Positions 28,218 through 37,677 are shown, numbered from the stretch's first letter. The stretch: DNA of 59,278 nt from Nitrospira sp. (GCA_029194725.1 JARFXQ010000019.1:1-59278); one strand, 5' to 3'. Notes: generated by a model not told the origin, from the letters alone. Numbers and translations are program-made.

Positions 28218-30206
28218 ATGGGAAAAGACCACTCACGAAACGGAGCCAAGAGTAAGCCTTCGCAGACTGATCCGTTCACTCCTCTCACGTGGGACGAGCT
28301 TCAGGACTGGGCCGGAGCAGTCATCGTCTCACGAGGGCAGCGCTACCAACGCAGCCGCCTGGTTCAAGATCTCGCCCGAACGTCAAGCGGAGGCCTGGTC
28401 GCGTGGGTGCTGGGCTCTCACCGATACGCGACCAGGGTCGAGAGTGAAGCTGATGAACTGGTTCCTGCCTGTACCTGTCCTTACGGAGACGTCTGCAAAC
28501 ACGCGGTTGCCGTGGTGCTCGAATATCTGGAGCAGGTAAAGCGCAATCATGCGATCTCGACCGTGACCGAGCAGGACCGGCGGCTTCAGTTGTTGGAGCA
28601 CGATGGAGAGGAAGAGGAATGGGACGAGGACGAGGAGGAAGACGTGGCGGACGAAGATTTTCAGCCCGTCACTGAGCGGCCAACGAAAAGATCCGGAAAG
28701 GCCGTTAGTGGCCCATGGCTGTCTTACCTGGAACAGCAGACACAACCGCAGCTTCTCGCGCTCCTGAAGGACCTCGTTCAGCGCTATCCGGATGTCCGAC
28801 AGTTCGTGCAGGATCGGAAGAATTTGTCGGCGGGCGCCGTGTCGAAGTTAGTCAGAGTCCTGCGGGATGAGATTGCCGCGCTCAGCGCAGAACCAGGCTG
28901 GCGTCGTCACTGGAGCGGTGAGGACTCGATCCCAGACTATTCGCGGGTGCGAGATCGTCTGGCAGCGCTGCTGGCACAAAGGCACGCGGATGCGGTGGTG
29001 GAGGTGGGAGCGCAATTGTTGGAAGCCGGTACGAGGCAAGTGGAGATAAGCGACGACGAAGGAGAGACGGCAGAGGAAATCGCCTCCTGTTTGGATATCG
29101 TCTTCCGGGCATTGCCTCAGTCGTCCCGTGCTCCTGTCGAGCAGATGCGCTGGGCGGTGGAGGCCGACCTGGCGGACGAGTACGAACTCTGTCGCGGCGC
29201 CAAAGTCTTTTGGGACCGGAGCCATCCGGTAGAGGCGTGGAACGGGCTTGCCGAACAACTTGCCCAGCATCTTGCGCAGGACCGCCAGAACAAGGCTCAA
29301 GACACATTCTCGGAAAATTTTCGGCGCGATCGCCTGAGTAACTGGCTGATCCTGGCGCTGGAACGAGCCGGACGGCGTGACGAGATTATCCCGCTGTGCC
29401 GGCAGGAGGCCGAGAAGACAGGCAGTTATCTCCGCCTTGTGGAACAGCTCACGAAAGCCAAGCAGTGGGAAGAGGCGGAAGCATGGATCCGCAAGGGAAT
29501 CGGTGCGACCGAGAAGCGATGGCCTGGCATTGCTGCTCAATTACGGACATCATTCCGTGAGATGCGAGAACGACAACAGGACTGGCATTCCGCCGCAACG
29601 TTGCGGGCTGAAGAATTCTTCCTGGAGCCGAGTGTGCAGACTTTTCAGGCATTGGAAAAGGCAGCGCAGCGAGCCGGGGTCGGGTCGGAAATTCGGGCCG
29701 CCGCTCTCCAGTATCTGGAAACCGGGACACGTCCCCAACCGTCAACTCAGCTCTGGCCGTTGTCGGAGAGCGAACTGAAGCCGACGACCGGGCGCTTTCC
29801 GATCCAGCCACCCATGACCGACGTGCTCATCGAGATCGCGATTGCCGAGAAACAGCCTGACGAGGTGCTTCGCTGGTATGACCAGCGCAAGCCACGGTTG
29901 CGAGGCTGGGACACAGGATGGTTTACCGAGGACCGTATTGCCGAGGCGGTGGTGGCACGGTATCCTGAGCGGGCCGTCGCCATCTGGAAGCAACTCGCTG
30001 AATCGCAGATCGCCCTCACGAAACCGAAGGCCTATGATTCGGCCGCCGATTACTTGCGCAAAGTGGGCCGCGTCCTGAAGCAACAGGGGAAAGAGCAGGA
30101 CTGGCAGGGCTATCTCACAACCCTCCGGTTGGCTCACGAGCGCAAGCGGCGACTCGTCGAGGTGCTCGATGTCCTGGCCGGCCGCCGGATTGTCGATGGA
30201 AGGTGA
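28218..30206 (+). CDS. SWIM zinc-finger protein
   Basis: 662 residues. The SWIM motif ACTCPYGDVCKHAVAVVLEYLE (CxC...CxH) lies near residues 90-112, preceded by RGQRYQRSRLVQDLARTSSGG. An acidic linker (EEEEWDEDEEEDVADED) follows. The rest is helical, with repeat-like segments (AAQLRTSFREMRERQQDWHSAA, IAEAVVARYPERAVAIWKQ) suggesting a TPR/HEAT-like scaffold. SWIM domains bind DNA or protein and often accompany SWI2/SNF2 helicases, but none is encoded next to it. The function is unknown. Confidence 0.8.
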   Translation: MGKDHSRNGAKSKPSQTDPFTPLTWDELQDWAGAVIVSRGQRYQRSRLVQDLARTSSGGLVAWVLGSHRYATRVESEADELVPACTCPYGDVCKHAVAVVLEYLEQVKRNHAISTVTEQDRRLQLLEHDGEEEEWDEDEEEDVADEDFQPVTERPTKRSGKAVSGPWLSYLEQQTQPQLLALLKDLVQRYPDVRQFVQDRKNLSAGAVSKLVRVLRDEIAALSAEPGWRRHWSGEDSIPDYSRVRDRLAALLAQRHADAVVEVGAQLLEAGTRQVEISDDEGETAEEIASCLDIVFRALPQSSRAPVEQMRWAVEADLADEYELCRGAKVFWDRSHPVEAWNGLAEQLAQHLAQDRQNKAQDTFSENFRRDRLSNWLILALERAGRRDEIIPLCRQEAEKTGSYLRLVEQLTKAKQWEEAEAWIRKGIGATEKRWPGIAAQLRTSFREMRERQQDWHSAATLRAEEFFLEPSVQTFQALEKAAQRAGVGSEIRAAALQYLETGTRPQPSTQLWPLSESELKPTTGRFPIQPPMTDVLIEIAIAEKQPDEVLRWYDQRKPRLRGWDTGWFTEDRIAEAVVARYPERAVAIWKQLAESQIALTKPKAYDSAADYLRKVGRVLKQQGKEQDWQGYLTTLRLAHERKRRLVEVLDVLAGRRIVDGR

Positions 30207-30252
30207 AGAGCAGAGACAGGCTCGCGCAGCGTGCCTGTCCCGGCAGGCGGTG

Positions 30253-30343
30253 TCTGACCCCCTGATTCCAACGCACCTCATCAGGGATGGGACCTTCTGC
30301 AATTCCGACTTTGCCAAGTGCGCGGTGGTGGAGGGCACGGAGG
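30253..30343 (+). repeat. short dispersed repeat, copy B
   Basis: Matches 23721-23810 (shared CTCATCAGGGATG, GACCTT, TTGCCAAGTGCGCGG, GTGGAGGGCAC). It is placed directly 3' of the SWIM gene and runs into a small open frame. Confidence 0.6.
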
Positions 30344-30501
30344 TCAGGGTGGGGCTGTCATTAGACGAGATTGAGGAGATTCAAGGCTACGTGGCAGCGG
30401 AGGCCAACCACACGAAGAATTCCAAACGACGGAAGGAGCTGGATCGTCTTTTCGGCAAGCTGCAGGTGTTCCTGGACACCTATGATGAGCAGAGCGAGTA
30501 A
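30325..30501 (+). CDS. small hypothetical protein or fragment
   Basis: The stretch VGLSLDEIEEIQGYVAAEAN followed by KNSKRRKELDRLFGKLQVFLDTYDEQSE reads like a real amphipathic-helix protein of about 58 residues. The start is uncertain: GTG 30325 and 30328 are in frame but have no ribosome binding site. The open frame extends back to 30169 inside the SWIM gene, which is unlikely to be coding. It may be the tail of a longer gene carried with repeat copy B. Confidence 0.35.
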   Translation: MVEGTEVRVGLSLDEIEEIQGYVAAEANHTKNSKRRKELDRLFGKLQVFLDTYDEQSE

Positions 30502-30776
30502 GCTGCTCGGTACGGCGAACGGAATGAAAGCAGGGGGAGCAGGAAGCAGTTCAAGCAATGCCGGACGCCTTGGCCGGGCAGGGTTAAGGGAAGACCGGCT
30601 TTGCCCTCTTAAGTTCTTCTATGTCATCTCTGAAACCGACATACACGATACAAGACTCGACCCTAGTTATGTTTCTCCGACGTGGGGCCGGTGTGGGTTT
30701 CGAGTCCTATACCGTATGACTCCTTCATTCACAACACCGTGCTGGTTTAACCGGCGCACAAGGAGTTGAGTTGCAC

Positions 30777-31910
30777 ATGTCTTCCACCACCACCGACCGT
30801 ACTGCCGTCATCGCCAAGATCGAGGCTGTTCCGCTGCGCATCCCGCTTAGGGCAGGCTGCATACCCGGTGCGTCCCTCTGGGGCGACAAACTGTCTGCCG
30901 CGGACTCACTGCTCGTCAAGGTGACCACGCGTGACGGAGTGGAAGGTTGGGGAGAAGCCTTCGGTTATCGTGCTGTCGATGCGGCCAAGCTCGCCGTCGA
31001 CGAACTGATCGCACCGCTATGCATTGGCCAGGACGCCACTCGTATCCGTATGCTGATGCTGGAGGTCCAAAAGAAGCTGCACGTGTTCGGACGCAGCGGC
31101 GCCCTGGCCTACGGGTTTTCGGCGGTGGACATTGCCCTGTGGGATATTGCCGGCAAGCTTGCCAACGCTCCCGTGTGCCAGCTTCTTGGCGGTGGAGTGG
31201 CTGCCATGCCATGCTATGCAAGCCTGGCCTGCTATTCCGATCCCGATCTGGTCCGCGCCGTGGTTCGGCAAGCAATCGATGCCGGATTCCAAGCGCTCAA
31301 GCTGCACGAAAAAGACATGTCGGCGATCCTGGCGGCTCGCGAGGAGGCTGGCCTCGGCGTCGAGTTGATCGTCGACGCCGGCTGTCCCTGGACTCTGCCT
31401 CAAGCACGTGCTGTCGGTCCAGCCCTCAAGGCCGTCGGGCTCAAATTTCTCGAGGAGCCGCTGTGGCCGCCGGAGAATTTCGCTGGTCTCGCCGAACTGC
31501 GAAGAACCACCGGCATCCCGATCTCGTCCGGCGAAAACGTGTCTACGCTGATGGAATTCGAGCACATGCTTGCCGCTGGGGCTGTGGACTTTGTTCAACC
31601 GAGCCCGGCCAAGATGGGCGGCATAACCGAGCTGTGTAAGGTTTTCCCCCTTGCGGCTATCCGCAACATTCCGGTGATGACGCACTCCTTCTACGACGGC
31701 CCGGGTTTGCTCGCGGCGATCCATGCGACCGCGGCGCTGGGCACCGCTGACTCCATGATTGAGTGGCGTTGGTTCGATCTGGAAGCACGCATCTATGGCG
31801 ATGCCCTCACCACGACGGGCGGACGGATTTCGGTCCCCCAGGGTTCGGGCCTGGGATCTGACCCCGATCCCAATGTTATACGTGCTTACCGAAGGAAGAC
31901 GACAGGATGA
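30777..31910 (+). CDS. enolase-superfamily enzyme (mandelate racemase / muconate lactonizing type)
   Basis: About 377 residues. Capping domain: TTRDGVEGWGEAFGYRAVDAAKLAVDELIAP. Barrel motifs: catalytic Lys in ALKLHEKD, metal ligands Asp in IVDAGCPW, Glu in FLEEPLWP and Glu in ISSGENV, and the His in VMTHSFYDGPG. This fits acid-sugar dehydratases or racemases; the substrate cannot be told. There are no sugar transporters or pathway genes beside it, so it may have been acquired alone. AAGGAG lies 5 bases before TTG 30771 and 11 before ATG 30777, so either may be the start. Confidence 0.8.
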   Translation: MSSTTTDRTAVIAKIEAVPLRIPLRAGCIPGASLWGDKLSAADSLLVKVTTRDGVEGWGEAFGYRAVDAAKLAVDELIAPLCIGQDATRIRMLMLEVQKKLHVFGRSGALAYGFSAVDIALWDIAGKLANAPVCQLLGGGVAAMPCYASLACYSDPDLVRAVVRQAIDAGFQALKLHEKDMSAILAAREEAGLGVELIVDAGCPWTLPQARAVGPALKAVGLKFLEEPLWPPENFAGLAELRRTTGIPISSGENVSTLMEFEHMLAAGAVDFVQPSPAKMGGITELCKVFPLAAIRNIPVMTHSFYDGPGLLAAIHATAALGTADSMIEWRWFDLEARIYGDALTTTGGRISVPQGSGLGSDPDPNVIRAYRRKTTG

Positions 31911-32749
31911 GAAGAGATCTGTCGGAGGGGTGATGTCGATATACGGTCGCTCCGCAACCGCCAACGCCGCCGTGATTGCCTAGCGAACGACGAAAACTGG
32001 CGGACCATAGGTATGTTGTGTCCGCTGTCTCTCGATGAAGTAAATTACATGAGCCAGACGATTGAATGAGAGGCCGGACCCATTACATCCATTCGCAGCC
32101 TGTAGGGCCTTCGTATCGCTCCTGTTCTTGGACCCTCGTTCATAGTGAGGTATGCTGGCTTCGTGAAAGTCAGCCAGGTGGTCGATCGGTTGTGAGAGGA
32201 TAGCTGGTGCCTGGTTGCCACGATTAAGCATCCCATAGAGCCTCGTCGAGTGACGGTCGCAAGCAAGCCGATTGGATGGTCTTCGCGCCGACAGTCTGCC
32301 CGTCCCCCCACCCAGCAGCCAAGTGGAATACGTTGAAGTCTTTGTGTAACAGACTTCACAGATATTCTACGCACGGTTGCAAACCGATCAATCCATACGC
32401 GTGGCGAGGGGGAAGCCGGTCTGACGGAGATCGTAAGTTTAGCCGCGCGTCAGGGATTTCCTCCGCGGGCGCATCGACCTCTTCAGTACCGACGCGCTTG
32501 ATGCGACCGTTCGTCTGGCGGCTTACGATTACATGGACTTCAGGGCTCTGGTTGTTTCGCTAGTAGTCCGATGAAAAGACCCACGGCACCTTTCAACGCG
32601 ACGTGTGATGGAAAGGGGACTCGTCGGTCCAGCGACGCAATCGCCATGACGCGTCAGGTCAGCAGTGTGGAACAGGGTCAACTTCAGGGCACCATCGCCA
32701 GCATTAATGGGGCCAGCTCAACCCACTCCCGTATTCCCGTCCCAAGTCC
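31911..32749. other. 839 bases of probable gene remnants
   Basis: No intact gene is seen. One stretch, 32443-32574 plus strand, is open for 43 codons and reads protein-like (RVRDFLRGRIDLFSTDALDA, then TVRLAAYDYMDFRALVVSLV), with no start codon in reach; it looks like the C-terminus of a lost gene. On the minus strand 31980-32231 gives RLAHVIYFIERQRTQHTYGPP, which also looks like a fragment. I cannot assign families to either. Confidence 0.35.
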
Positions 32750-33508
32750 TTACGCGCTGCGGCTTCCGAGGAATGTTACGACGTGACCTTGCAGAGCGGC
32801 TACGAAACGCTGGAAGGTTAGGTCTGATGCGGGCTGTGTGATCTTGGTTTTTGGTGAATTGGTCGCCATCAGAAAACAAGCTGACGTATAGAGTCGCTCC
32901 AGTACCAGGCGGCGGCAGAGCAGTTCATATCTTCTACTATACGACACCCCTTTATACCGTGGTCGTTCTTTGCTCTTGATGGTCTCACCACGAAACTCCG
33001 GATCAACCTGGAAATAGGGCTCTTTATTGACAACGGGGGTTTTCACACTGTCGCGATCTTCGAGGAGAAACAGATAGCCCAAGAACGGAGGCGGAAATTG
33101 TCCGAAACGGCCTTCTCGAAATGCGGTCCAAATATCTTTCGCGCTGCCCACGGCTTCTTCTGAGCGATTGTTGACGCTGTTACCGATTGACTTGCCTGCT
33201 TGCGACTTGAATTCCATGGCTAAGATCAATGCGCCTTCAGACACCACGATGAGGTTCCACTTTTTCGTCGCTCTGAAATATCCTGGCAATTCAAGGGCGG
33301 TTCTTGTCCGGACATCGACCTTCTTGAGCCCTGCCTCACAGAGGATATCCGAGACCAGGACTTCCAGCGCGCCCATTTGCGTACCGCCCGTGACCTCTCC
33401 ACGCGTACCGGCATCGATCTTTCCCGACTGAACCTGTTTTTCTTTATTTTTTCTCCGATCATCCCAGTAACTTTGAACGGCGACGCGCAGCCTCTTTTCA
33501 ACGTCCAA
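32750..33508 (-). CDS. type II restriction endonuclease, XhoI/PaeR7I family
   Basis: 252 residues, close to the family's usual length of about 246. Family-like blocks: KIDAGTRGEVTGGTQMGALEVLVSDIL, the nuclease core ILAMEFKSQAGKSIGNSVNNRSEEAVGSAKDIW (Glu-x-Lys of the PD-(D/E)xK fold), and PPFLGYLFLLEDRDSV. Known members cut CTCGAG. The TTG start at 33508 has GGAGG six bases upstream and overlaps the end of the methyltransferase gene by 11 bases, so it is coupled and second in the operon. Confidence 0.85.
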   Translation of the reverse strand: MDVEKRLRVAVQSYWDDRRKNKEKQVQSGKIDAGTRGEVTGGTQMGALEVLVSDILCEAGLKKVDVRTRTALELPGYFRATKKWNLIVVSEGALILAMEFKSQAGKSIGNSVNNRSEEAVGSAKDIWTAFREGRFGQFPPPFLGYLFLLEDRDSVKTPVVNKEPYFQVDPEFRGETIKSKERPRYKGVSYSRRYELLCRRLVLERLYTSACFLMATNSPKTKITQPASDLTFQRFVAALQGHVVTFLGSRSA

Positions 33509-35213
33509 GAGCTGCCTCCATCAGTAAGGAGTCGATACCATAAATATTCAATGCTACAGTTGTGGCTTGTTGTCTGTTTCGATGGCGAAACGCTTCTTTG
33601 AACTCCTTCGCATGAGATTTCGAGAGGGTGACAGGAGGGGGTACCCTGATTCGGCGCAGGTATTGTGCTTGGAACCGTAAGTAGCCACCCCGCATTCTGA
33701 CACCATATGATTCGACAAAGAATTGGCCGATTGCAGATAAAAGCAGACCTCCGAGGACTTCCAGATCCCAATCGCCTGACTGAATGAAATACAGGTTGTG
33801 ATGGGGATAGGTCCCCCCGCGATCAAGGACAGGTTCGAGGCTACTTTTGATGTCCGGGATATAGAGCTTGGGGGTCTCAATCAAGGCATGATGGACACGG
33901 TCAATGGTCTTATACCAACCAGCTGCTTTGTTCTCTGCGGTGTGCCGTTTTTTCAGTGCCTTCGCATGATGCTCGAAATAGGCCTTTAATTTCGGATAGG
34001 CGCTCAGCTGGACGAGCCCTGTCTTATTCCAGGGATTCACCAGATAGTGGCCAGACCAATCGAATGTTCCGCTGACGGTGTCTTTAGCGACTGCGAGCTT
34101 TAAAAGACGTGACGATTCGACTAAGTATGGGTCAGTCGTGATGTATACGCTGTCGTTTCCGGTGGCGACGCCTATTCCTACCTTGGCATTCATTTCGAGC
34201 GGTGGAAAAGTATCCTCTAATTGGCGAAGGAGGGACAGTTGCTTGGGTGAATGACAAGGCCATGGCTCCGATCCTTTGAACCAGTTACTGACGACTGCGG
34301 CATGGATTGAAGGGGAATCCTTCGACGACTTGCGGCGGAAATCGGGTTGAAGCGTTGCCGCCAACAGTTTGGGTTGAATGGTTTCAGTTTGAGGGGTGGC
34401 GCTGGCCACGACCGTTGCACTCTGTCGGCGGTATCGGATAATTGTGATCGCAGGATATGCATCAACCTCGTTATCAAACGCATTGACGTCATGCATGCCC
34501 AGAATCAGTTCAACGCTGTAAGCGGATGTGATTAGATGTCGAAGTTCCGCTCCATATTGATTTCTCATCCATCTGTCCGCACAAATGAACGCGCAAACCC
34601 CACCGGGCGTTAGTTGACGAAGCGCTGCCTCGAAGAATGCCACATAGAGATCGGCTCTGCCCCGCATGGTGGGATAAGCGTTACGATATATCATCGCACT
34701 CTCTGCTGGAATATCTTCAAGGCGTATGTAGGGTGGGTTTCCTACGACAAAGTCTGCCTTCTTGCTGGTGGTATCGAAAAGATAGTCCCTCGTCGCGACC
34801 CATGATTCAGCGAGTTGTGTGGCAAGCGGCTGCTGCACACCCAAGTCTACGAGGATACTTTGAGTAACGTATTTCGCACGGGCCGCACTCGTTTCATCCA
34901 ATTCATAGGCAAGTAGGGAGTTGCTGCAATCGGACAAAGGCCGACCTTGCTTCCGACAAGACTCAATAAGGCGGGTGATCATGGGTCCAAGAAACGCGCC
35001 ATCACCCGCAGCTGGTTCTACGGCCAGAGCATCCACCAAGTTCTTCTCCGGCGAATAGCCGCTTAATTCCAATAGCAGTTCTACTACCCAACGCTTTGTG
35101 TACACGACGCCTTTGGGTTCGGTCGGTACGAGAATGGGAGAGAGTTGAGACTGTGTGAGGAGTTGAAGCTGAATGCCTTGTGTCGAAATGGTGGAGGTAG
35201 GACTGTCTGCCAC
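33498..35213 (-). CDS. N6-adenine DNA methyltransferase of the XhoI-like system
   Basis: 571 residues. SAM-binding motif I is AVEPAAGDGAFLGP near residue 70; catalytic motif IV is VVGNPPYIRLED near 160. The gamma/beta-like N6-adenine family call rests on NPPY. A C-terminal target recognition region follows (SGHYLVNPWNKTGLV, GTYPHHNLYFI). It should protect the sequence cut by the adjacent endonuclease, for the known family the A of CTCGAG. GTG start at 35213 with GAGGA upstream. It is the first gene of a two-gene operon. Confidence 0.88.
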   Translation of the reverse strand: MADSPTSTISTQGIQLQLLTQSQLSPILVPTEPKGVVYTKRWVVELLLELSGYSPEKNLVDALAVEPAAGDGAFLGPMITRLIESCRKQGRPLSDCSNSLLAYELDETSAARAKYVTQSILVDLGVQQPLATQLAESWVATRDYLFDTTSKKADFVVGNPPYIRLEDIPAESAMIYRNAYPTMRGRADLYVAFFEAALRQLTPGGVCAFICADRWMRNQYGAELRHLITSAYSVELILGMHDVNAFDNEVDAYPAITIIRYRRQSATVVASATPQTETIQPKLLAATLQPDFRRKSSKDSPSIHAAVVSNWFKGSEPWPCHSPKQLSLLRQLEDTFPPLEMNAKVGIGVATGNDSVYITTDPYLVESSRLLKLAVAKDTVSGTFDWSGHYLVNPWNKTGLVQLSAYPKLKAYFEHHAKALKKRHTAENKAAGWYKTIDRVHHALIETPKLYIPDIKSSLEPVLDRGGTYPHHNLYFIQSGDWDLEVLGGLLLSAIGQFFVESYGVRMRGGYLRFQAQYLRRIRVPPPVTLSKSHAKEFKEAFRHRNRQQATTVALNIYGIDSLLMEAALGR

Positions 35214-35251
35214 GGAAGTCCTCAGTGCGTAAGCGTAAGAGCAGCGGGCTG

Positions 35252-35280
35252 ATACTAGCTTGTCTGCGCTATTCGTTCAA
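35252..35280 (-). promoter_or_regulatory. promoter of the restriction-modification operon
   Basis: On the minus strand, TTGAAC (35280-35275), a 17-base spacer and TAGTAT (35257-35252) lie about 39 bases before the methyltransferase GTG. The IS element starts 82 bases further upstream, so this promoter survived the insertion. Confidence 0.4.
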
Positions 35281-35361
35281 GATGGCGAATATGATGGCAG
35301 ACGCAGAACTTAGAATGACGTTATTATCGAGGGGCAGGGGAATAGAAAAGGGGTCGAGGGT

Positions 35362-36872
35362 GAATGGCACTTACTTAACGGCTACATAGGTGATGTGCCG
35401 CACAAAAGGCTGATTCCAGTGATACGGTAGGAGGCCCAAACACCCATCGACCTTTCACCCGAGGAGCGAGCCTGAATGCATCCGAAGCATAGCCCGCGTG
35501 CACAGCAACAACGACGCATTCGCAGTCATATCCACCGCAGCGATGCGGATACGTTCTTCAACCTGTTGACACACCCTGAGTTGTTGGATGAGGTCGAGTC
35601 GCTGGTGCCGCAGCATCGGAAACGGTTATTCCCCCAACCGAGACGCTGTCGATGTTTCTCGCACAGGCGCTCAGTGCGGATCGGTCATGTCAGAACGTCG
35701 TCAACGACACAGCCGTCAAGCGCGTGACCCGAGGCCTGCCGCGTTGCAGTACGCATACCGGGGCATATTGTCGTGCTCGACAACGCTTGCCGACGGAGAT
35801 GCTCTCCACTCTGGTGCGACAGACTGGGCGACGGCTCACCGCACAGGCTCCTGAGCCCTGGCGTTGGCGGGGTCGTCCGGTACGGCTGGTGGACGGCACG
35901 ACCGTGGTCATGCCGGACACGCCCGCCAATCAGGCGGCCTATCCACAACCGCAGAGTCAGAAGCCCGGCCTGGGGTTCCCCTTGTGCCGGGTGGTGGGCA
36001 TGCTGTGTCTTGGGAGCGGGGCGATGCTTCATGCCGCCATCGGCCGCTATCAGGGAAAGGGCGGCGATGAACAGACCCTCCTCCGTTCAATACTCGATAC
36101 GTTGGAGCCTGGGGACCTGCTCATAGGCGATGCCTTTTACGCGACGTATTTTCTGTTGTGCACCTTGCGCACACGGGGCATTGATGCGGTCTTTGAACAA
36201 TACGGGGCGCGCCAACGCCGGACCGACTTTCGGTGCGGTCAGCGATTGGGGCCGCGCGACCATCTGATCGTGCTGCACAAGCCGACCAGCAAACCTGACT
36301 GGATGACTCAGGCGGCCTACGATCAGGCACCCGCGACGCTGATGGTACGGGAACTGCGCACCGGCGGCAAAATCCTGGTGACGACGCTGCTGTGCCCCAA
36401 GGACACGCACAAGTCCGCCTTGAAGGCCCTGTTTCGAAGCCGATGGCATGTCGAGCTCGATCTGCGCAACATCAAGAGCACCTTAGGCATGGAGCAGTTG
36501 AGCTGTCAGACCCCAACCATGGCCATCAAGGAGATCTGGATCCATCTGTTGGCCTACAATCTTCTTCGGGTGATGATGGCTCAAGCGGCATTCCTCACCG
36601 ACTGGCTGCCACGCCAACTCAGTTTCAAGCACACCCTGCAACTCTGGAACGCTTGGACTCATCATGGCTCTGGCATCGATCATGATGAGCTGCCGTATGG
36701 CCTGTTGGTCCTGATCACTCAGCAGCGCGTAGGCAACCGGTTAGGCCGTATGGAACCCAGGGCCATCAAGCGACGACCAAAACCCTACCCACTACTCATC
36801 AAGCCCCGTGCGATCGCCAGAAAGGACGTCCGGAAATATGGCCATCCCAAGAAGCTTAAGTAAGTGCCATTC
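35362..36872 (+). mobile_element. IS4-family insertion sequence, 1511 bp
   Basis: Both ends carry the same 17-base perfect inverted repeat (GAATGGCACTTACTTAA at the left, its complement at the right). The flanks carry an identical 11-base target duplication GGGTCGAGGGT at 35351-35361 and 36873-36883. The element therefore inserted as a unit and recently enough to keep exact ends. Its transposase is frameshifted. The insertion lies between the restriction-modification operon promoter and a set of toxin-antitoxin remnants. Confidence 0.92.
35476..36863 (+). pseudogene. IS4-family transposase, frameshifted
   Basis: The N-terminal frame from ATG 35476 (MHPKHSPRAQQQRRIRSHIH, ELLDEVESLVPQHRKRLFP) passes to the second frame at a run of five C (near 35631-35636); six C would restore one 460-residue frame. 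The rest (35652-36863, 403 residues) has the DDE triad regions: RLVDGTTVVMPDT, GDAFYATYFLL and FRSRWHVELDLRNIKSTLGM (Y/F-R-E signature). The TAA stop lies in the right terminal repeat. It is probably inactive unless ribosomes slip at the C run. Confidence 0.85.
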
Positions 36873-36993
36873 GGGTCGAGGGTGTTTCTAGCCATTGAAA
36901 CGACCCAGGCCACCAAATCCAGCCAGGTTTCTTAACCAGAAAGCCTCTCCCTCTCATTCGCCTCTTCGTCGTGTGTGATAGTCTCTCCACTCA

Positions 36994-37239
36994 ATGACGA
37001 CGTGTTCTCATCAGACCGGTATTGTTGCGATTGCCCTGTTCAAACTCGTGAAAGGCGTATGGTTGTTGCTTATAGGGTTGGGTCTGCTGAATTTAATGCA
37101 TGGGGAAATAGCTACGCTCTTTTCTCGTTCGATCGAAGCGCTCCATGTGAATGCCGACCCTCGGATTACTCATGCGCCGGTGCTGAAAATGGATGCCGCA
37201 CAGCCGCAGGATCTTGCATTTCGGCTGAGCCGGGCATAG
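36994..37239 (+). pseudogene. DUF2127-family membrane protein, 3'-truncated
   Basis: 81 residues. The N-terminus GIVAIALFKLVKGVWLLLIGLGLLNL is the first helix block of DUF2127 proteins, followed by EIATLFSRSIEALHVNADPR. The normal second half (two to three more helices) is missing; the frame ends at RLSRA just before the HicB gene. It is probably a decayed gene. The start has no strong ribosome binding site. Confidence 0.55.
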
Positions 37240-37261
37240 CGTATCGCTCGGAGGGTGGCAT

Positions 37262-37483
37262 ATGGCAAATTCTGGTCAGTTTACCATCGAGTTGGAGCAG
37301 GAAGATGACGGCCGCTGGATCGGTGAGGTGCTGACCTTACCTGGTATGATGGCGTATGGTCAGACTCGGGCGAAAGCTCTCGCAGCGGTGCAGGCTTTAG
37401 CGCTTCATTCGATGGCGGATCGCCTTGAACATGGAGAAGCCCTTCCTGACGAGTTCTTGAACGTCTCTTTCCTTGCTGCGTGA
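37262..37483 (+). CDS. HicB-like antitoxin
   Basis: 73 residues. The partial RNase H-like fold of HicB is seen in QFTIELEQEDDGRWIGEVLTLPGMMAYGQTRAKALAAVQALAL. No separate DNA-binding domain is present, as in the short HicB class. GGAGGGTGG lies before the ATG. The stop overlaps the GTG of the HicA-like frame. HicB blocks HicA, an mRNA-cleaving toxin. Confidence 0.75.
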   Translation: MANSGQFTIELEQEDDGRWIGEVLTLPGMMAYGQTRAKALAAVQALALHSMADRLEHGEALPDEFLNVSFLAA

Positions 37484-37677
37484 GCCGGTGGCCTTCCACC
37501 AGCGCTTCTCGGGTTCTTGCCGCTCTTCTTCGAATCGGCTGGACAATCAAACGAACAACCGGGTCTCATCGGGTACTGGCGCGGACTGGCATGGATCGAT
37601 TGGTGTGGGGCCTAGAGCAGGTACCGGTCGATGTTGAGTGCTCCGTGAAAGACGCCGATGATATCGATCGCTTCTGA
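37480..37677 (+). pseudogene. HicA-like toxin with replaced C-terminus
   Basis: The first 36 or so residues match HicA: SRWPSTSASRVLAALLRIGWTIKRTTGSHRVLAR, including the catalytic His in GSHR. From about residue 37 the sequence (TGMDRLVWGLEQVPVDVECS) is not HicA. It is the antisense of the tail of the RelE-like gene that runs the other way (37612-37908). The native HicA core strand and helix are thus lost through a recombination junction near 37585-37610. It is probably inactive. Confidence 0.6.
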
